From the NCBI GenBank assembly GCA_905221615.1, contig CAJNDT010003391.1, positions 394,501 to 458,500 on the forward strand: a DNA stretch of 64,000 bases, written 5' to 3'. Position numbers and translations under genes: made by a program. Shown in pieces: positions 46,010 through 55,210 of this stretch. Numbering within the stretch: the first letter of the stretch is position 1; each line of letters opens with the position of its first letter. The notes beneath the pieces are model-generated. The model had not been told where the DNA came from, did no database searches, and saw only the letters and a program-made list of their open reading frames with translations. Source of the DNA: Symbiodinium sp. CCMP2592 (taxonomy: Eukaryota > Sar > Dinophyceae > Suessiales > Symbiodiniaceae).

Positions 46010-48790
46010 TGAGCCTGGTGCCTTCGTCAGGGCATCGGCGATCTGCTGGCGGTAGTTCTGCGAGACGAGGCCCTCACCTTCCTCTGCTTCAGGGATCACA
46101 AGGATCAGGGGACTGAGTATGCAGGGTGATAAGTTATAAGGGTTAAATACAGGTTTTAGGGTTGAGGGTTTCAGGATAATAGGGTTTCTGTTTCAAGGGG
46201 CTTAGCAGCTTAGCAGGTAGCGTTATGAGGCGCATCGAAAAAGAAGTCTACTTGGAGGGCTACAAGTCACAAGTAGGATAGCTATAGTTACAACCCATAT
46301 TAAAGGAGCTGGTAAGCCACGTATAACGACCTCCTCTGAACCTCTAAGTAAGTGGGTTGGTTTAGAGGGCTCAGGAAGCGTGTGTACAAGCCGGGTAACT
46401 GAATTTATGCGGGGTTATTGCCCTGAGTCGGGGTACCTATGACCATACTTACTAAGTCCCCTGGTCCTGCAAGTAATCCAAGACACAGGTTTACACCAAA
46501 CCATGCAAAACCCTTCCACCAAGAAAAGAAGACGTCCCCATCTCCAGGTATAGAGCAGGCATAAAATACAAATGTGACAGAACCCTGTGGGACCCGTAAA
46601 GAAACTTTTGTAGAACCCGCAACAAGGCCCTTACAGAAACTCGGTTGCAACTCCGAAAAGAAGCCCTGCGCCCCGTGACTCCGGAGGAGTTTCTTTCAGG
46701 TGGTTCAGGAGTTGAGGCATAATCTACTGTAACATACGATGATATACTTTTATATAATTACCGAAATACACTATGATATATCAGAACATACTTCTATTGT
46801 CCTGCAAACTAACTTCGAAGATTGATTGAGAGATTCGGAGTCCAAAAGTCCGCCCCCGGGTTCGTGGACTTGCGTGCCGTGGGCTTAGCGTCTTAGGGCT
46901 TCCGGGAGGATTTAGGGTTCTCAGGGTTTGCGGGTCTGGGGTTTGGGGAATTCGTGAGTCCAGGCCCTACGGCTTAGAGTTGGCCAGCACCAAAACCTAC
47001 AGAATGGTAGGCTATGAACCCCTGATCATGTTGTATAACCCCTGAGAGAGGAGGCAATTCGAGCCACAAATAAGATAGTCAAACGCTCAAAGCCAATAGC
47101 AAGAAGGGCACCGCCCCACAGCTGCCGGCAATATACCCTCTAATTCTTGTGAAAGTGCCAAAACCTCGCTCAAGCCCATCACGCGTCCTTGAGCTTCTTT
47201 TTGCTCGCGAGCATCACCCCCGAGATGAAATACTTCCTGCACAGATCTTTCTTGCTGAGATCATCAGCCCCAGAAAAGTGTAAACTTTCAGTTCCTTCGG
47301 TGATGATATTCTCGCGAAACGTGTAAAGTGAGCCTATTCAGCTACTAAGAACTACATGGTTTACCTTAAACCATATTCAGGATGCTCCTTCATCAAGGGC
47401 TCTTGGGTTCGCTAGGAAATTTTCAGAATCCCCCCAACTAAGACACCGACATCAATCTCCAAGTTCACTTCCACAATGGGGATCGGATGGCCAAACTTCT
47501 CCGTCACGACTTGCAGCTCGCGGTGAGTCAAGAAAGGGTCAACATCCTTCGCGCCGCGTTTCGCCAGCAACTCGGAAACTTCACGAGCTTGGTGGCCAAA
47601 ATCTGAAATCTCCGTAGGCCAACTCCGGCACCTGGCCCACGAAGCCATGACTTTCCAAGGTGCGGGCTTCCCAGAGAGCCCAATACCCCTTAATTAAGGA
47701 ATATAGCTTGACTCAAAATATTGATCCCCTTATAATTTAAGGTGTATTCCTTAATTACGGGGTACTGGGCTCTCTGGGGACTTTCCAAGGTACGGGCTTA
47801 GGGTGTTTACAGGTAGTTTAGGGTGCTTAATGCTGGGCTTGTAGGATTTGGGCTTTCGGAGTTGTCGAACCTGGAAGCCCCGCAACCCGACGGTCGACGG
47901 TCGTCAGGGATGCGAAGCCGCATCTAAGCTGCCCCTTGAACCCTGGAACCGACAATACCAGCAGGCATTTAGGGTTCAGGGCTTCGGGATCTAAGGTTTC
48001 GGGCTTAAGGTTTGGGCTTCCCAGAGAGGCCAATACCCCTTAAGTAAGGAATATAGCTTAAATCATAATATTAGTCTCATTATAACTCAAGGTATAATCC
48101 TTAATTAAGGGTATTGGGCTCTCTGGGTAGATCGTTCATTCGAACGCCATCAATGACCTTCGACGTCAACCCTGAACCCTGAGGCCCTGAAGCTACCTGT
48201 GGCTCTAATTGCCTACTTGGGTGGCTGTCGAAATTAGGGTCCCTTTAAAAATAATCGGTGCCGTATTTAATAGGGGGCCCATAATTTATGGGCCCCCTAT
48301 TAAATACGGCACCGATTATTCAGGGTACCCAAAGAAGGGACCACAATTTTGACAACCACCCACTTAGTTAAGGGTGTCATTACCCTGTTGGGCTTCATCT
48401 CCTACGATTCTGTAGTCTTTGAGGCTCCAGGTAACGTAAGAACCTGACTAAGAAACCCTGGCCCTACAACCCCAATACACGAAAATTTAGCCAAAAAGCC
48501 TTACGAAATTTCAGAGAACCATGGTTTTTAAAACCACCTTCCTTCAGTAGCTTCATTTTAAACAACCCAGCGCTGCAGCTACGGGACCACGAAACCCAGG
48601 GCTTCTTTGATCAGGTCCCATAACTGGTATCCATAGTAAATCATAGGGTTCCCCTATTCTTGCAACTTAAATTCCACCCCTGAGCCCCTAAACCCTATAT
48701 TCCCTATATTGAACCCTATAGATCCCCTAAAGGAGCTCCACGTTCTGGCAGCCGAAGTTAAGCCCCTTAAGAAGAGCCCAGTAGAGGACC
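46010..48790 (-). CDS. Phase-matched chain of minus-strand exons, unidentified protein
   Basis: 5' to 3': 48742-48790 (VLYWALLKGLNFGCQN), 48596-48623 (LWDLIKEAL), 48124-48171 (LTSKVIDGVRMNDLP), 47871-47942 (FKGQLRCGFASLTTVDRR), 47439-47602 (164 nt, with VSELLAKRGAKDVDPFLTHR), possibly 47360-47405, 47165-47254 (RSVQEVFHLGGDAREQKEA) and 46010-46083 (EGEGLVSQNYRQQIADAL). Phases agree at every junction from 48742 to 47439 and from 47165 to 46083. One junction (48124) needs a GA donor lying inside a family-1 MITE end. The protein looks soluble and charged; no family recognised. The plus strand is also open over parts of 47.2-47.6 kb. Confidence 0.45.
47670..47778. mobile_element. Family-1 MITE flanked by a 21-bp direct repeat
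   Basis: CCCAGAGAGCCCAATACCCC to GGTACTGGGCTCTCTGGG. GACTTTCCAAGGTGCGGGCT plus T precedes it (47649-47669), and the same with one change follows immediately (47779-47799). Confidence 0.8.
48020..48127. mobile_element. Family-1 MITE forming the start of a proposed intron
   Basis: CCCAGAGAGGCCAATACCCC to GGGTATTGGGCTCTCTGGG. On the minus strand the exon 48124-48171 would run four bases into it (CCCA) and splice at GAGAGCCC. Confidence 0.75.
48228..48363. mobile_element. MITE-like element with a 34-bp perfect stem
   Basis: Outer ends GGTGGCTGTCGAAATTAGGG and ACAATTTTGACAACCACCCA match the element at 33291-33396. Inside, 48250-48320 is a perfect inverted repeat of 34 bp per arm (AATAATCGGTGCCGTATTTA start) with a 3-nt loop. 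Confidence 0.75.
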
Positions 48791-48853
48791 CTCAGAGTCG
48801 AAGAGGAGTGGGGTTATAAGTCCTTTGATATGGGGGATAACTATAGTTATCCT

Positions 48854-48922
48854 ACCTGGACCCTAAGGAACCTACCTTTTTAGGGTTCCTTAATATGATT
48901 TCTTTATATAAGTCCTTTGATA
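48854..48922. repeat. Truncated TACCTGGACCCTAAGGAACC element
   Basis: It matches 40908-41005 up to ATATAAGTCCTT and then changes into GATATGGG, where the family-2 MITE begins. Confidence 0.55.
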
Positions 48923-48923
48923 T

Positions 48924-49025
48924 GGGAGTTTCCGAAAATTAGGGGTACCTTATTTTGGGGTCCTTATAATAAGGATTCTAGTGTTTAGGATGCTATATTA
49001 GGGTCCCCTATTTACGGAAACTCCC
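48924..49025. mobile_element. Family-2 MITE with target duplication ATAT, nested
   Basis: GGGAGTTTCCGAAAATTAGG to ATTTACGGAAACTCCC, ATAT on both sides. It splits a second copy of AGTCCTTTGATATGGGGGAT, intact at about 48819. Confidence 0.8.
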
Positions 49026-49062
49026 ATATGGGGGATAACTATAGTTATCCTACTTATAAGAA

Positions 49063-49157
49063 ACTCCAGAAAGTTGGAATATGGTTTCATGGTAGGGTAC
49101 CCTATAATTTGCCATAGAAGGGTTAGGATAATCATATTCCAACTTTCTGGCTTTTAC
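49063..49157. mobile_element. MITE-like element, CAGAAAGTTGGAATATG family
   Basis: CCAGAAAGTTGGAATATGGT and ATCATATTCCAACTTTCTGG are inverted ends. An inverted copy of the whole element is at 56408-56510; relatives are at 28946-29059, 56563-56670 and 60583-60691. Confidence 0.7.
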
Positions 49158-49306
49158 CTTATACCCCTACTTGTCAGGTATCATGGGGAACTAAAGGTTA
49201 ACCTTTTTGGCTATACAGGGATTTTCTAGGGATTGCACGACCCAAAAAGGTTGGAAGATCACCTACTCGACTACTAGGACTTATAACTACCCATAAACCT
49301 CCAAGT

Positions 49307-49460
49307 AGGCATCCCTACTTGGAGGGTCGGGGGACTTAGCAACTGGCTATTTTATGGACTTATAAGTACCATAACCCCAATTAGGGTCTCTTTTAGGATA
49401 CTTATAAGTCTACTTACTACCTACTTACGAAGTCCCCCGACCCTCCAAGTAAGGACCCTC
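49307..49460. mobile_element. Palindromic element, TACTTGGAGGGTCGGGGGAC ends
   Basis: CTTGGAGGGTCGGGGGACTT and AAGTCCCCCGACCCTCCAAG are perfect inverted ends; only one copy is seen in the window. Confidence 0.7.
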
Positions 49461-49567
49461 ACAGCCGATGAGAAAGCCGACTTTCCTGGGCCGCCGCTCC
49501 GATGTCCGGGGCTTCTTCCTGGAGCTCCACGGGGGTTGTCGGGGAGTTGTAAACTTTTACGGTTTAG

Positions 49568-49665
49568 GGTTTACCTGGACCCTGAGGAACCTACCTTTTT
49601 AGGGTTCCTTAATATGATTTCTCTGTATAAGTCCTGAAAAAGGTAGGCTACGTGGGGTTAAGGTA
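49568..49665. mobile_element. MITE-like element, TACCTGGACCCTGAGGAACC family
   Basis: Intact copy of the 40908-41005 family, ending GTAGGCTACGTGGGGTTAAG. Confidence 0.55.
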
Positions 49666-50250
49666 AGGTTTAGGGTTTGGGGTTTTGGGGTTAAGGTATA
49701 TTGGAGTCTATTTTTGTATCTTTAGGGATCTTATAGGTATACTGTGGTCTAGTTGGCATTGTAGGTATCTTATAGTATCTCAGAGTTTAGTTGTCATACC
49801 ATTAACGTAAGTATGGCCCGGTCTATTCTTATGGTATGTTATAGGTATCCGAAAGTATACTATGAGATATGTAAAGTGATATTGTGGTTGAGCACAGGTA
49901 TACTATAGGCATATTGCAGTATATTAAAGTATATTGGAGACTATGCTGGGCATATTATAGTAGATTAGAATATATGGCAGCATATCATACCACATCACAG
50001 TTTTAGGTACCTTTTTTCCAGGGTGCCGCCTCCTGTTGGGTTCCTACAAAAGGGGTCCTAGTTTAGAGAACTACCTTTATGGTTGGGGATGAAATCTCGC
50101 GCACGGTTGGGGGCTCAGGCAAGGGGTGGTCGAGGCGTTGTGCGGGTTATGTACGGTTCTGTGAGGGTTCCGTAAGAGCTCAGGATTTGCGGCCCTGGGT
50201 TCGGGGCACAAGGTCTAGGGCTTAGTCACTGAACTCGCATGTCGACCCCT
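49666..50250. other. No gene seen; TATAGTAT-rich text
   Basis: It holds degenerate TATAGGTAT and TATTGTAG words, then weak TTTAGGG traces. One exon-like island (49482-49553, minus, VELQEEAPDIGAAAQE) lies just before it. Confidence 0.35.
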
Positions 50251-50256
50251 GACTAC

Positions 50257-51982
50257 TCCGCGCTAAGGGCCTTAGTGCTAGGAGTAGCTTCATCGCAACA
50301 CAGCAGGACCGATAGCTTCGACAGGAGGGTTTGTTTATTCAGACCCTACACAACCGTAGGTCAGGCCAGCTTAAAGTAGGGTTTAGGATTCGAAGTGTGG
50401 GAACCTCCGTAAAGATTCAGGCTCCTATATGTGAGTTTCCGAAAATTGGGGGTACCTTATTTGGGGGTCCTTATAAAAAGGATCCTACTATTTAAGGTAC
50501 TATGTTAGGGTCCCCTATTTTCGGAAACTCCCAAATATGAACAGCCAGAAGCTTTAAGCCGTTCACATCCGAACCGAAGACTCGCCACTTCCCTCCAGAA
50601 GTGGACTGAAAAGCAAACCCCCAAGCAGAAGCCTTTCCACGCGAAGACCTTAAACTTACCTTTGGTTTGTAGGGAATGGAAGAATGGTAGTAATGGTAGT
50701 CATAATTATACCCCACTCCTCCATTCCCTACTACCCAAAGGTAAGTTATAGGATTATTTAGGCCCCTATATTATAGTACCCAGATAGATCCCTTATACTA
50801 ACCCTGATATTAACCCAAGGTAAGTAAACCCTAAACAGCAAAGCACCTCCTCGAAGCTCCAGGAAGGAAAAAAAATCCCAAGCAAACCGGAGCCAGGGAG
50901 TGCAAACTGTGGCTCCACCATGTTAGAACGGTTGATGGCATAAATCCTGCATTACCCATACCAGAATTCTCATAGTTTCGGGTCCTTAAGGTAATGCAGG
51001 ATCTATATCATCAACAGAAGCATGTCTACTTGGAGGTTCCTGGCTAGTTTGAAAGTAGGGATATAGGCAGGATAACTGTAGTTATCCCCCAAGGATCCAC
51101 CAATAAAGTCCCTGACCCCGAGCCCTAAACCGCTGAACTCCGAAACCCCAAAGCCCTAAACCCCAAACCCGGGACCCCCAAAGCCCTACACCCCGAAACA
51201 CTTAGACCCCGAAACCTCGTTCAGTTCATATTTGGGATAACATGAGAACTGTAAACTTCTATGACTTATTGGCTCTAAGTACCTATAAAATACTGAAATG
51301 TTACCCAACTATGAGAAAGAAACAGTCCTCGGGGGCTCAGGATCATCCTCGTGAGCTGGACGAAAGGGCCCAAAGCCGTTAGCCCAAGCGGGTCGGTCCT
51401 TGCATTCCGTTGATGGGAAGATGAGTTTTGAGGGGTTTGGGGTTTTAGGGCTTTCGGGCTTAGTGTTCTGGGTTCAATCTTTTGGGTTGAGGGTTCAGGC
51501 CTGGCTATGCCTTGCCAGGACGTGCACCTTCGAGAGGGTCACGTCTTATTCGTTGCGACAGACCGAGCTCCTGCGAAAACCGTCCAATTCAATGAAGGCT
51601 GGTGGTCGAAGGAATGACAAACGACCGGTTTCGAACCGGGCCTTGACTTAGCTTACCTTTGGTTAGTAGGGAATGGAAGAATGGTAGTAATAGTAGTTAT
51701 AACTGTACCCCATTCCTCTATTCCCTACTACCCAAAGGTAAGTTAGTTGTTGGAAGGGTAGGGTTTTTTCCACGTTTTTGAAAGGCGGTGAAGATCTGTT
51801 GGGGGTCCTTTGAGTTTCTTCCCTGGGTTTAGAGGAGTCGTACAGGCTAAACCCCAGGCCTTAAGCCCTACACCCGACATCCGTCCGATACTCGGGGCCC
51901 CCGGTATCAGAAACTGCTCCCTTTTGCCGTTTCGACCTCTGCAAAGCTCTGTAATCCCCTAGCCTCGGCAGCACGGAGAAGG
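50257..51982 (-). CDS. Series of putative minus-strand exons, unidentified
   Basis: 5' to 3': 51937-51982 (LLRAAEARGLQSFAE), 51581-51641 (ARFETGRLSFLRPPAFIELD), 51324-51398 (DPLGLTALGPFVQLTRMIL), about 50888-50938, 50543-50605 (STSGGKWRVFGSDVNGLKLL, after a pyrimidine-rich TTGCTTTTCAG) and 50257-50315 (LSVLLCCDEATPSTKAL). Phases agree at 51937/51641 and 50543/50315. At 51.58-51.40 a GA donor after FRR would join in phase. It may belong to the same transcript as 46010-48790. Not recognised; 50.54-50.64 kb is also open on the plus strand. Confidence 0.35.
50431..50532. mobile_element. Family-2 MITE
   Basis: GTGAGTTTCCGAAAATTGGG to CTATTTTCGGAAACTCCC; flanks ATAT and AAAT. Confidence 0.75.
50653..50747. 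mobile_element. MITE-like element, ACTTACCTTTGG family
   Basis: AACTTACCTTTGGTTTGTAG to CTACCCAAAGGTAAGTT around a GTAGTAATGGTAGTCATAAT centre. Confidence 0.75.
50936..51020. repeat. Single-copy hairpin, GATCCTGCATTACC ends
   Basis: GTTGATGGCATAAATCCTGC and GCAGGATCTATATCATCAAC pair around ATTACCCATACC/GGTAATG, a MITE-like fold seen once. Confidence 0.55.
51651..51744. mobile_element. MITE-like element, ACTTACCTTTGG family
   Basis: GCTTACCTTTGGTTAGTAGG to CTACCCAAAGGTAAGTTAG. On the minus strand it ends 9 bp before the acceptor of the 51581-51641 island. Confidence 0.75.
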
Positions 51983-52304
51983 CTCACATGAGGCCCCGGA
52001 ACAAGGCCCCAACCTTTTAGGGGCTGAGTAGCCTTCCCCAATAATGAAGGTTAGTCTTTGGAATTATAGAAGGACGATATAACCGCAAAAGGTTGCAGGT
52101 TACCTACTCAGCTACTCAATCCCTACACATTCACCAATGTCCCAACAGATGCCCTTCAAAAACCCGGCAGCAGTATGATCTACCCTACACCCGGACTGCC
52201 AAACGCTGGACGATTGACCCCAAACTCCCAAACTAAACTACCTACGCCCCAGACCCCAACTGCCAAACGCTAGACGAGTGACCCCCCAAATCCCCAAACT
52301 CAAG

Positions 52305-52380
52305 CCCTAAACCCACCTAAACCCTAAACCCTAAACTCTAAACCCTAAACCCCTAAACCCCTAAACCCAAAGCCCTACAA
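52305..52380 (-). repeat. CCCTAAA tract
   Basis: CCCTAAACCCTAAACTCTAAA units just 3' of the terminal exon below. Confidence 0.75.
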
Positions 52381-52383
52381 GCC

Positions 52384-52479
52384 TCACATGGACCAGACGG
52401 GGGGTTCGGGCACACCCTCCTTGTAGGCCACGCCCGTCTGGTAGTAGCTTTCGGGGCATCCCGGTGCCACAAGGTTCCT
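52384..52479 (-). CDS. Probable terminal exon on the minus strand
   Basis: After an AT-rich tract ending ACTTCCAG, 96 nt are open in phase 0. They encode RNLVAPGCPESYYQTGVAYK and end GVPEPPVWSM then TGA. The plus strand has a stop in the best competing frame, so strand is clearer than for most islands. Codons are GC-ending. The protein is not recognised; it is the 3' end of a gene whose other exons may lie at 53.4-54.6 kb. Confidence 0.45.
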   Translation of the reverse strand, partial: RNLVAPGCPESYYQTGVAYKEGVPEPPVWSM

Positions 52480-53399
52480 CTGGAAGTATTATAGGTATAT
52501 AATTATCTATTATTGTATACTGTTGTATATACTTATATACATTTATATGTAGTTCTATACAATTATATGTATATATATATATGTAAATTAGAGGCCTTAA
52601 CAAATGGGATAAGGCTTTGGGCTCCTTTGTAGTATATGCTTATAAAAAGGAACCGCGCGAGTAATATTGGCAATTATGTAAGCGCAGGGGTGAAGGAATT
52701 AGGTTTGGGGTTTGTGGGAGCTTTACCTAAAGGGGCTGATAGTTTGGGGCTTATGAGAGCTTTGCGGCCTGAATGTTAAGGGCTTAGGGTGTAGAATCGC
52801 TCTGCCAAGCCCTAAACCCTAAACCCAGTCCCATCGTGTCTGTCTGTGAAGTCCTCCAGACTCTAGACTCTAAGGTTCAGCCTTGCGACCACACTTTACC
52901 CGACACCCCCCCGAAAGCATGGGTTAGAGGTTTAGGTTTTATAAGCCTCAGGGTTTGCATAGATTCAGGGTTTCAGGGTCTGGGGCTTAAGCTTTCTTGA
53001 CATGAAGGAGCCAAGCACGTATAAATCCCAATCGGCGAAGCGCTACAGAACCCCGAGAGTTCGACACCTCATAAAACCCAGCCCTACACCCTAAACCGAT
53101 CGGGCCCTAAGACCTTAAACGCTAAAACCCAACCCTACACTTAAACGCTAAACCCTACTGTAACCGTCCCTATCACCCCGAAAGTTTAGGAGTTTAGGCA
53201 AGGAGCCCTGAAAAGGTAGGTTTACGGGACTCAAAACCCTTAAAGCCTCAAGCCTTAAACCCTAAACCCTCGAAACCCTAAACCTTAAGCCCCAAACTTC
53301 AGAACCCGAAACCCTGAACAGGTGAAACCCAAACCCCTCAAAACCCTAAACGCTCGAAACCCTGGACCTTACATCTTCAATCCCTCAACACGTGGCCCT

Positions 53400-54583
53400 C
53401 AAGCGTGAGTCTCGAGTTGGGGATGCTAGTGGGCTTCGTCGAAGAATGAAGCAGTTAACGGTCTCGTGTTTATAAACCCTGAGCCCGGGGTTTCGGGTTT
53501 TGGGTCTAGGGTTTAGGGTTTGAGAGTGGGAGTCTGTAGCAGGATACCCCCATCTGAGGGAGTTTGGGTGCATGAAATGACGGTGTCAGGCACCCAAAGA
53601 ACAAGGTACTGAGGCTAGGGGCTGTTGAGCGTTCTTCTGCTGTGGGGGGGGGCACTATAGGACTGGCCCTGACGGGTTTTGGGAAGTGCGAACGATGGCA
53701 ACCTCGGGTCGCAAAACCAACACTCCGATCCCGCACACAAGCTCCCCCAAAACGCTGGAGGCTTTCTAAATGAGTGTCCGTATCGAAGATGGACCCTTAA
53801 GTAGAAAGGCTGGCAATGGAAGACTTCTCAGCTGAAGGCAAGGCACCTGCCGGTATCCTCGAGGCCCAGCGACAGCATGAACCTTGCTCTTTGGAAACGC
53901 GTTCCGATGCGATTCAGGTGGTGGGCTATGGCTGTAGAACAATTAAGTGTCGATTTGAAGGGACCCCAATATTGTTCAGTTCCATATTCAGCAATAAGGG
54001 AAATTGAAAGTTATCCCAAATCGATACCTAGACAAGATTTCGAACGGCAGCGCCGGACCTCCAATCTTTGGGATGTCTTGCTAGGGTCTTTGTTTGGGAG
54101 CCCTGACGGGCTCCAGATGCAAAGTGCTAGGGTTCAAAGAAATTCTCACGGCCCGTCCAGGCCTCAAGACAACTTGTAGCATAGCATTGCGGACCGATTC
54201 GCTTGGTGTAGGGATTCTTGCAGACTGTTAACAATAGGGCATTAATTAATAACTAGAATAGGGTTTTGGGGGCCCACTGTAACTATCATAAGGAAACCCC
54301 GAAATTGCACTGGCAATTGTTAAGGTTCCTCTACTACGTAGCTCCCCAGACCCCCGCAGGGGATCCAAAAAGTAGATCCCTTAATGGGGGTTCCTATAAA
54401 ATACCCTTAGTAGGATAAGGCCCCGAATTAGGGGATCTACTTTCCCTAAACCCTCAACCCTAAACCCCTCAACCCTAAACCCCTAAACCCTAAACCCCTA
54501 AACCCTAAACCCTACTTTCTAGATCCTCCCGGGGGTCTGGGTCTGTGCTCAAGAGCAACTGCGCCTCGGAGCAACCGTCATCG
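53400..54583 (-). CDS. Possible minus-strand exon series upstream of 52479, uncertain
   Basis: Islands read on the minus strand: 54544-54583 (DDGCSEAQLLLST), about 54130-54178 (PGRAVRISLNPSTLHLEP), 54028-54076 (DIPKIGGPALPFEIL, GTATCG donor), about 53670-53740 (GSECWFCDPRLPSFALPKT) and about 53402-53478. Phases do not chain cleanly. A 130-codon plus-strand frame (53790-54179) is also open, so strand is unsettled. CWFC recalls CwfJ-type proteins only superficially. Confidence 0.25.
54345..54541. mobile_element. Family-5 MITE with a telomeric insertion
   Basis: CCCAGACCCCCGCAGGGGAT to GATCCTCCCGGGGGTCTGGG. Inside, a CCCTAAA tract (54444-54511) lies between two copies of CTACTTT (54437-54443 and 54512-54518); the other two copies of the family have no insertion at this point. 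Confidence 0.8.
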
Positions 54584-54619
54584 CTCTTATGGCTCGGATT
54601 TAGTTCCCTCTGGGATCAG

Positions 54620-54718
54620 CCGCCTTGGTTTAGGGTTTAGGGCTTGGGGTTTAGGGTTTAGGGTTTAGGGCTTGGGGTTTAGGGTTTAGGATTTAGGGTT
54701 TAGGGTTTAGGGTTTGCA
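54620..54718 (+). repeat. TTTAGGG tract
   Basis: Tandem TTTAGGG units with GCTTGGGG interruptions. Confidence 0.8.
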
Positions 54719-54734
54719 GAAGCATGCATTTTGG

Positions 54735-54875
54735 TTGCCGACGCGGCGATTTGAGATACCGGCGCGTGCATTGCAGTTGCTGACGCAGGGTTTTAAGTTA
54801 TGATGCGGGGATGCCTTGGTTGCGTTGCTGATGCGGGCGGCCGTTGTTGCTGACGCGCACGCTTTCGTTTCTGAT
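54735..54875 (+). repeat. Degenerate GTTGCTGACGCGG repeat
   Basis: GTTGC(C/T)GA(C/T)GCGG occurs four times at irregular spacing; its origin is unclear. Confidence 0.45.
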
Positions 54876-55210
54876 TCGTTACATTATACCGCATTATGTC
54901 CTAGCACACTTTTGGACTATACTATACTGTGCTGTATTATATTCGCGCGTAGTTGCTGGTTTTGCATTTGTTCGGCCTACTCCAGGCCTCTTTGCATCGA
55001 TCAGACCCAAAGCCTGAAAATCCCTGAGTGTCCCTAAACGCTTAGATCTCCACAACTGAACTATTGAAGCCTAAACCCTCACCAACCCTAAACCCCAAAT
55101 CCTAAACCGCAAAACCCAAAACCCTAAATCCTGAATCACCAAACCTAAACCCCAAACCCTAAACCGTAAAACCCAAAACCCTAAGCCCTGCGCCCCTGCC
55201 ACTGGGCACA

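Noticed and set aside
51590-51650. GGTTTCGAACC, resembling a tRNA B box
   Set aside because: The flanking bases do not form a T stem and acceptor stem of normal length and no A box is placed correctly; it reads better as part of an exon island.
53790-54179. Plus-strand frame of about 130 codons
   Set aside because: Not firmly excluded, but it has no recognised domain, overlaps minus-strand islands with splice signals, and lies in a region of minus-strand genes.
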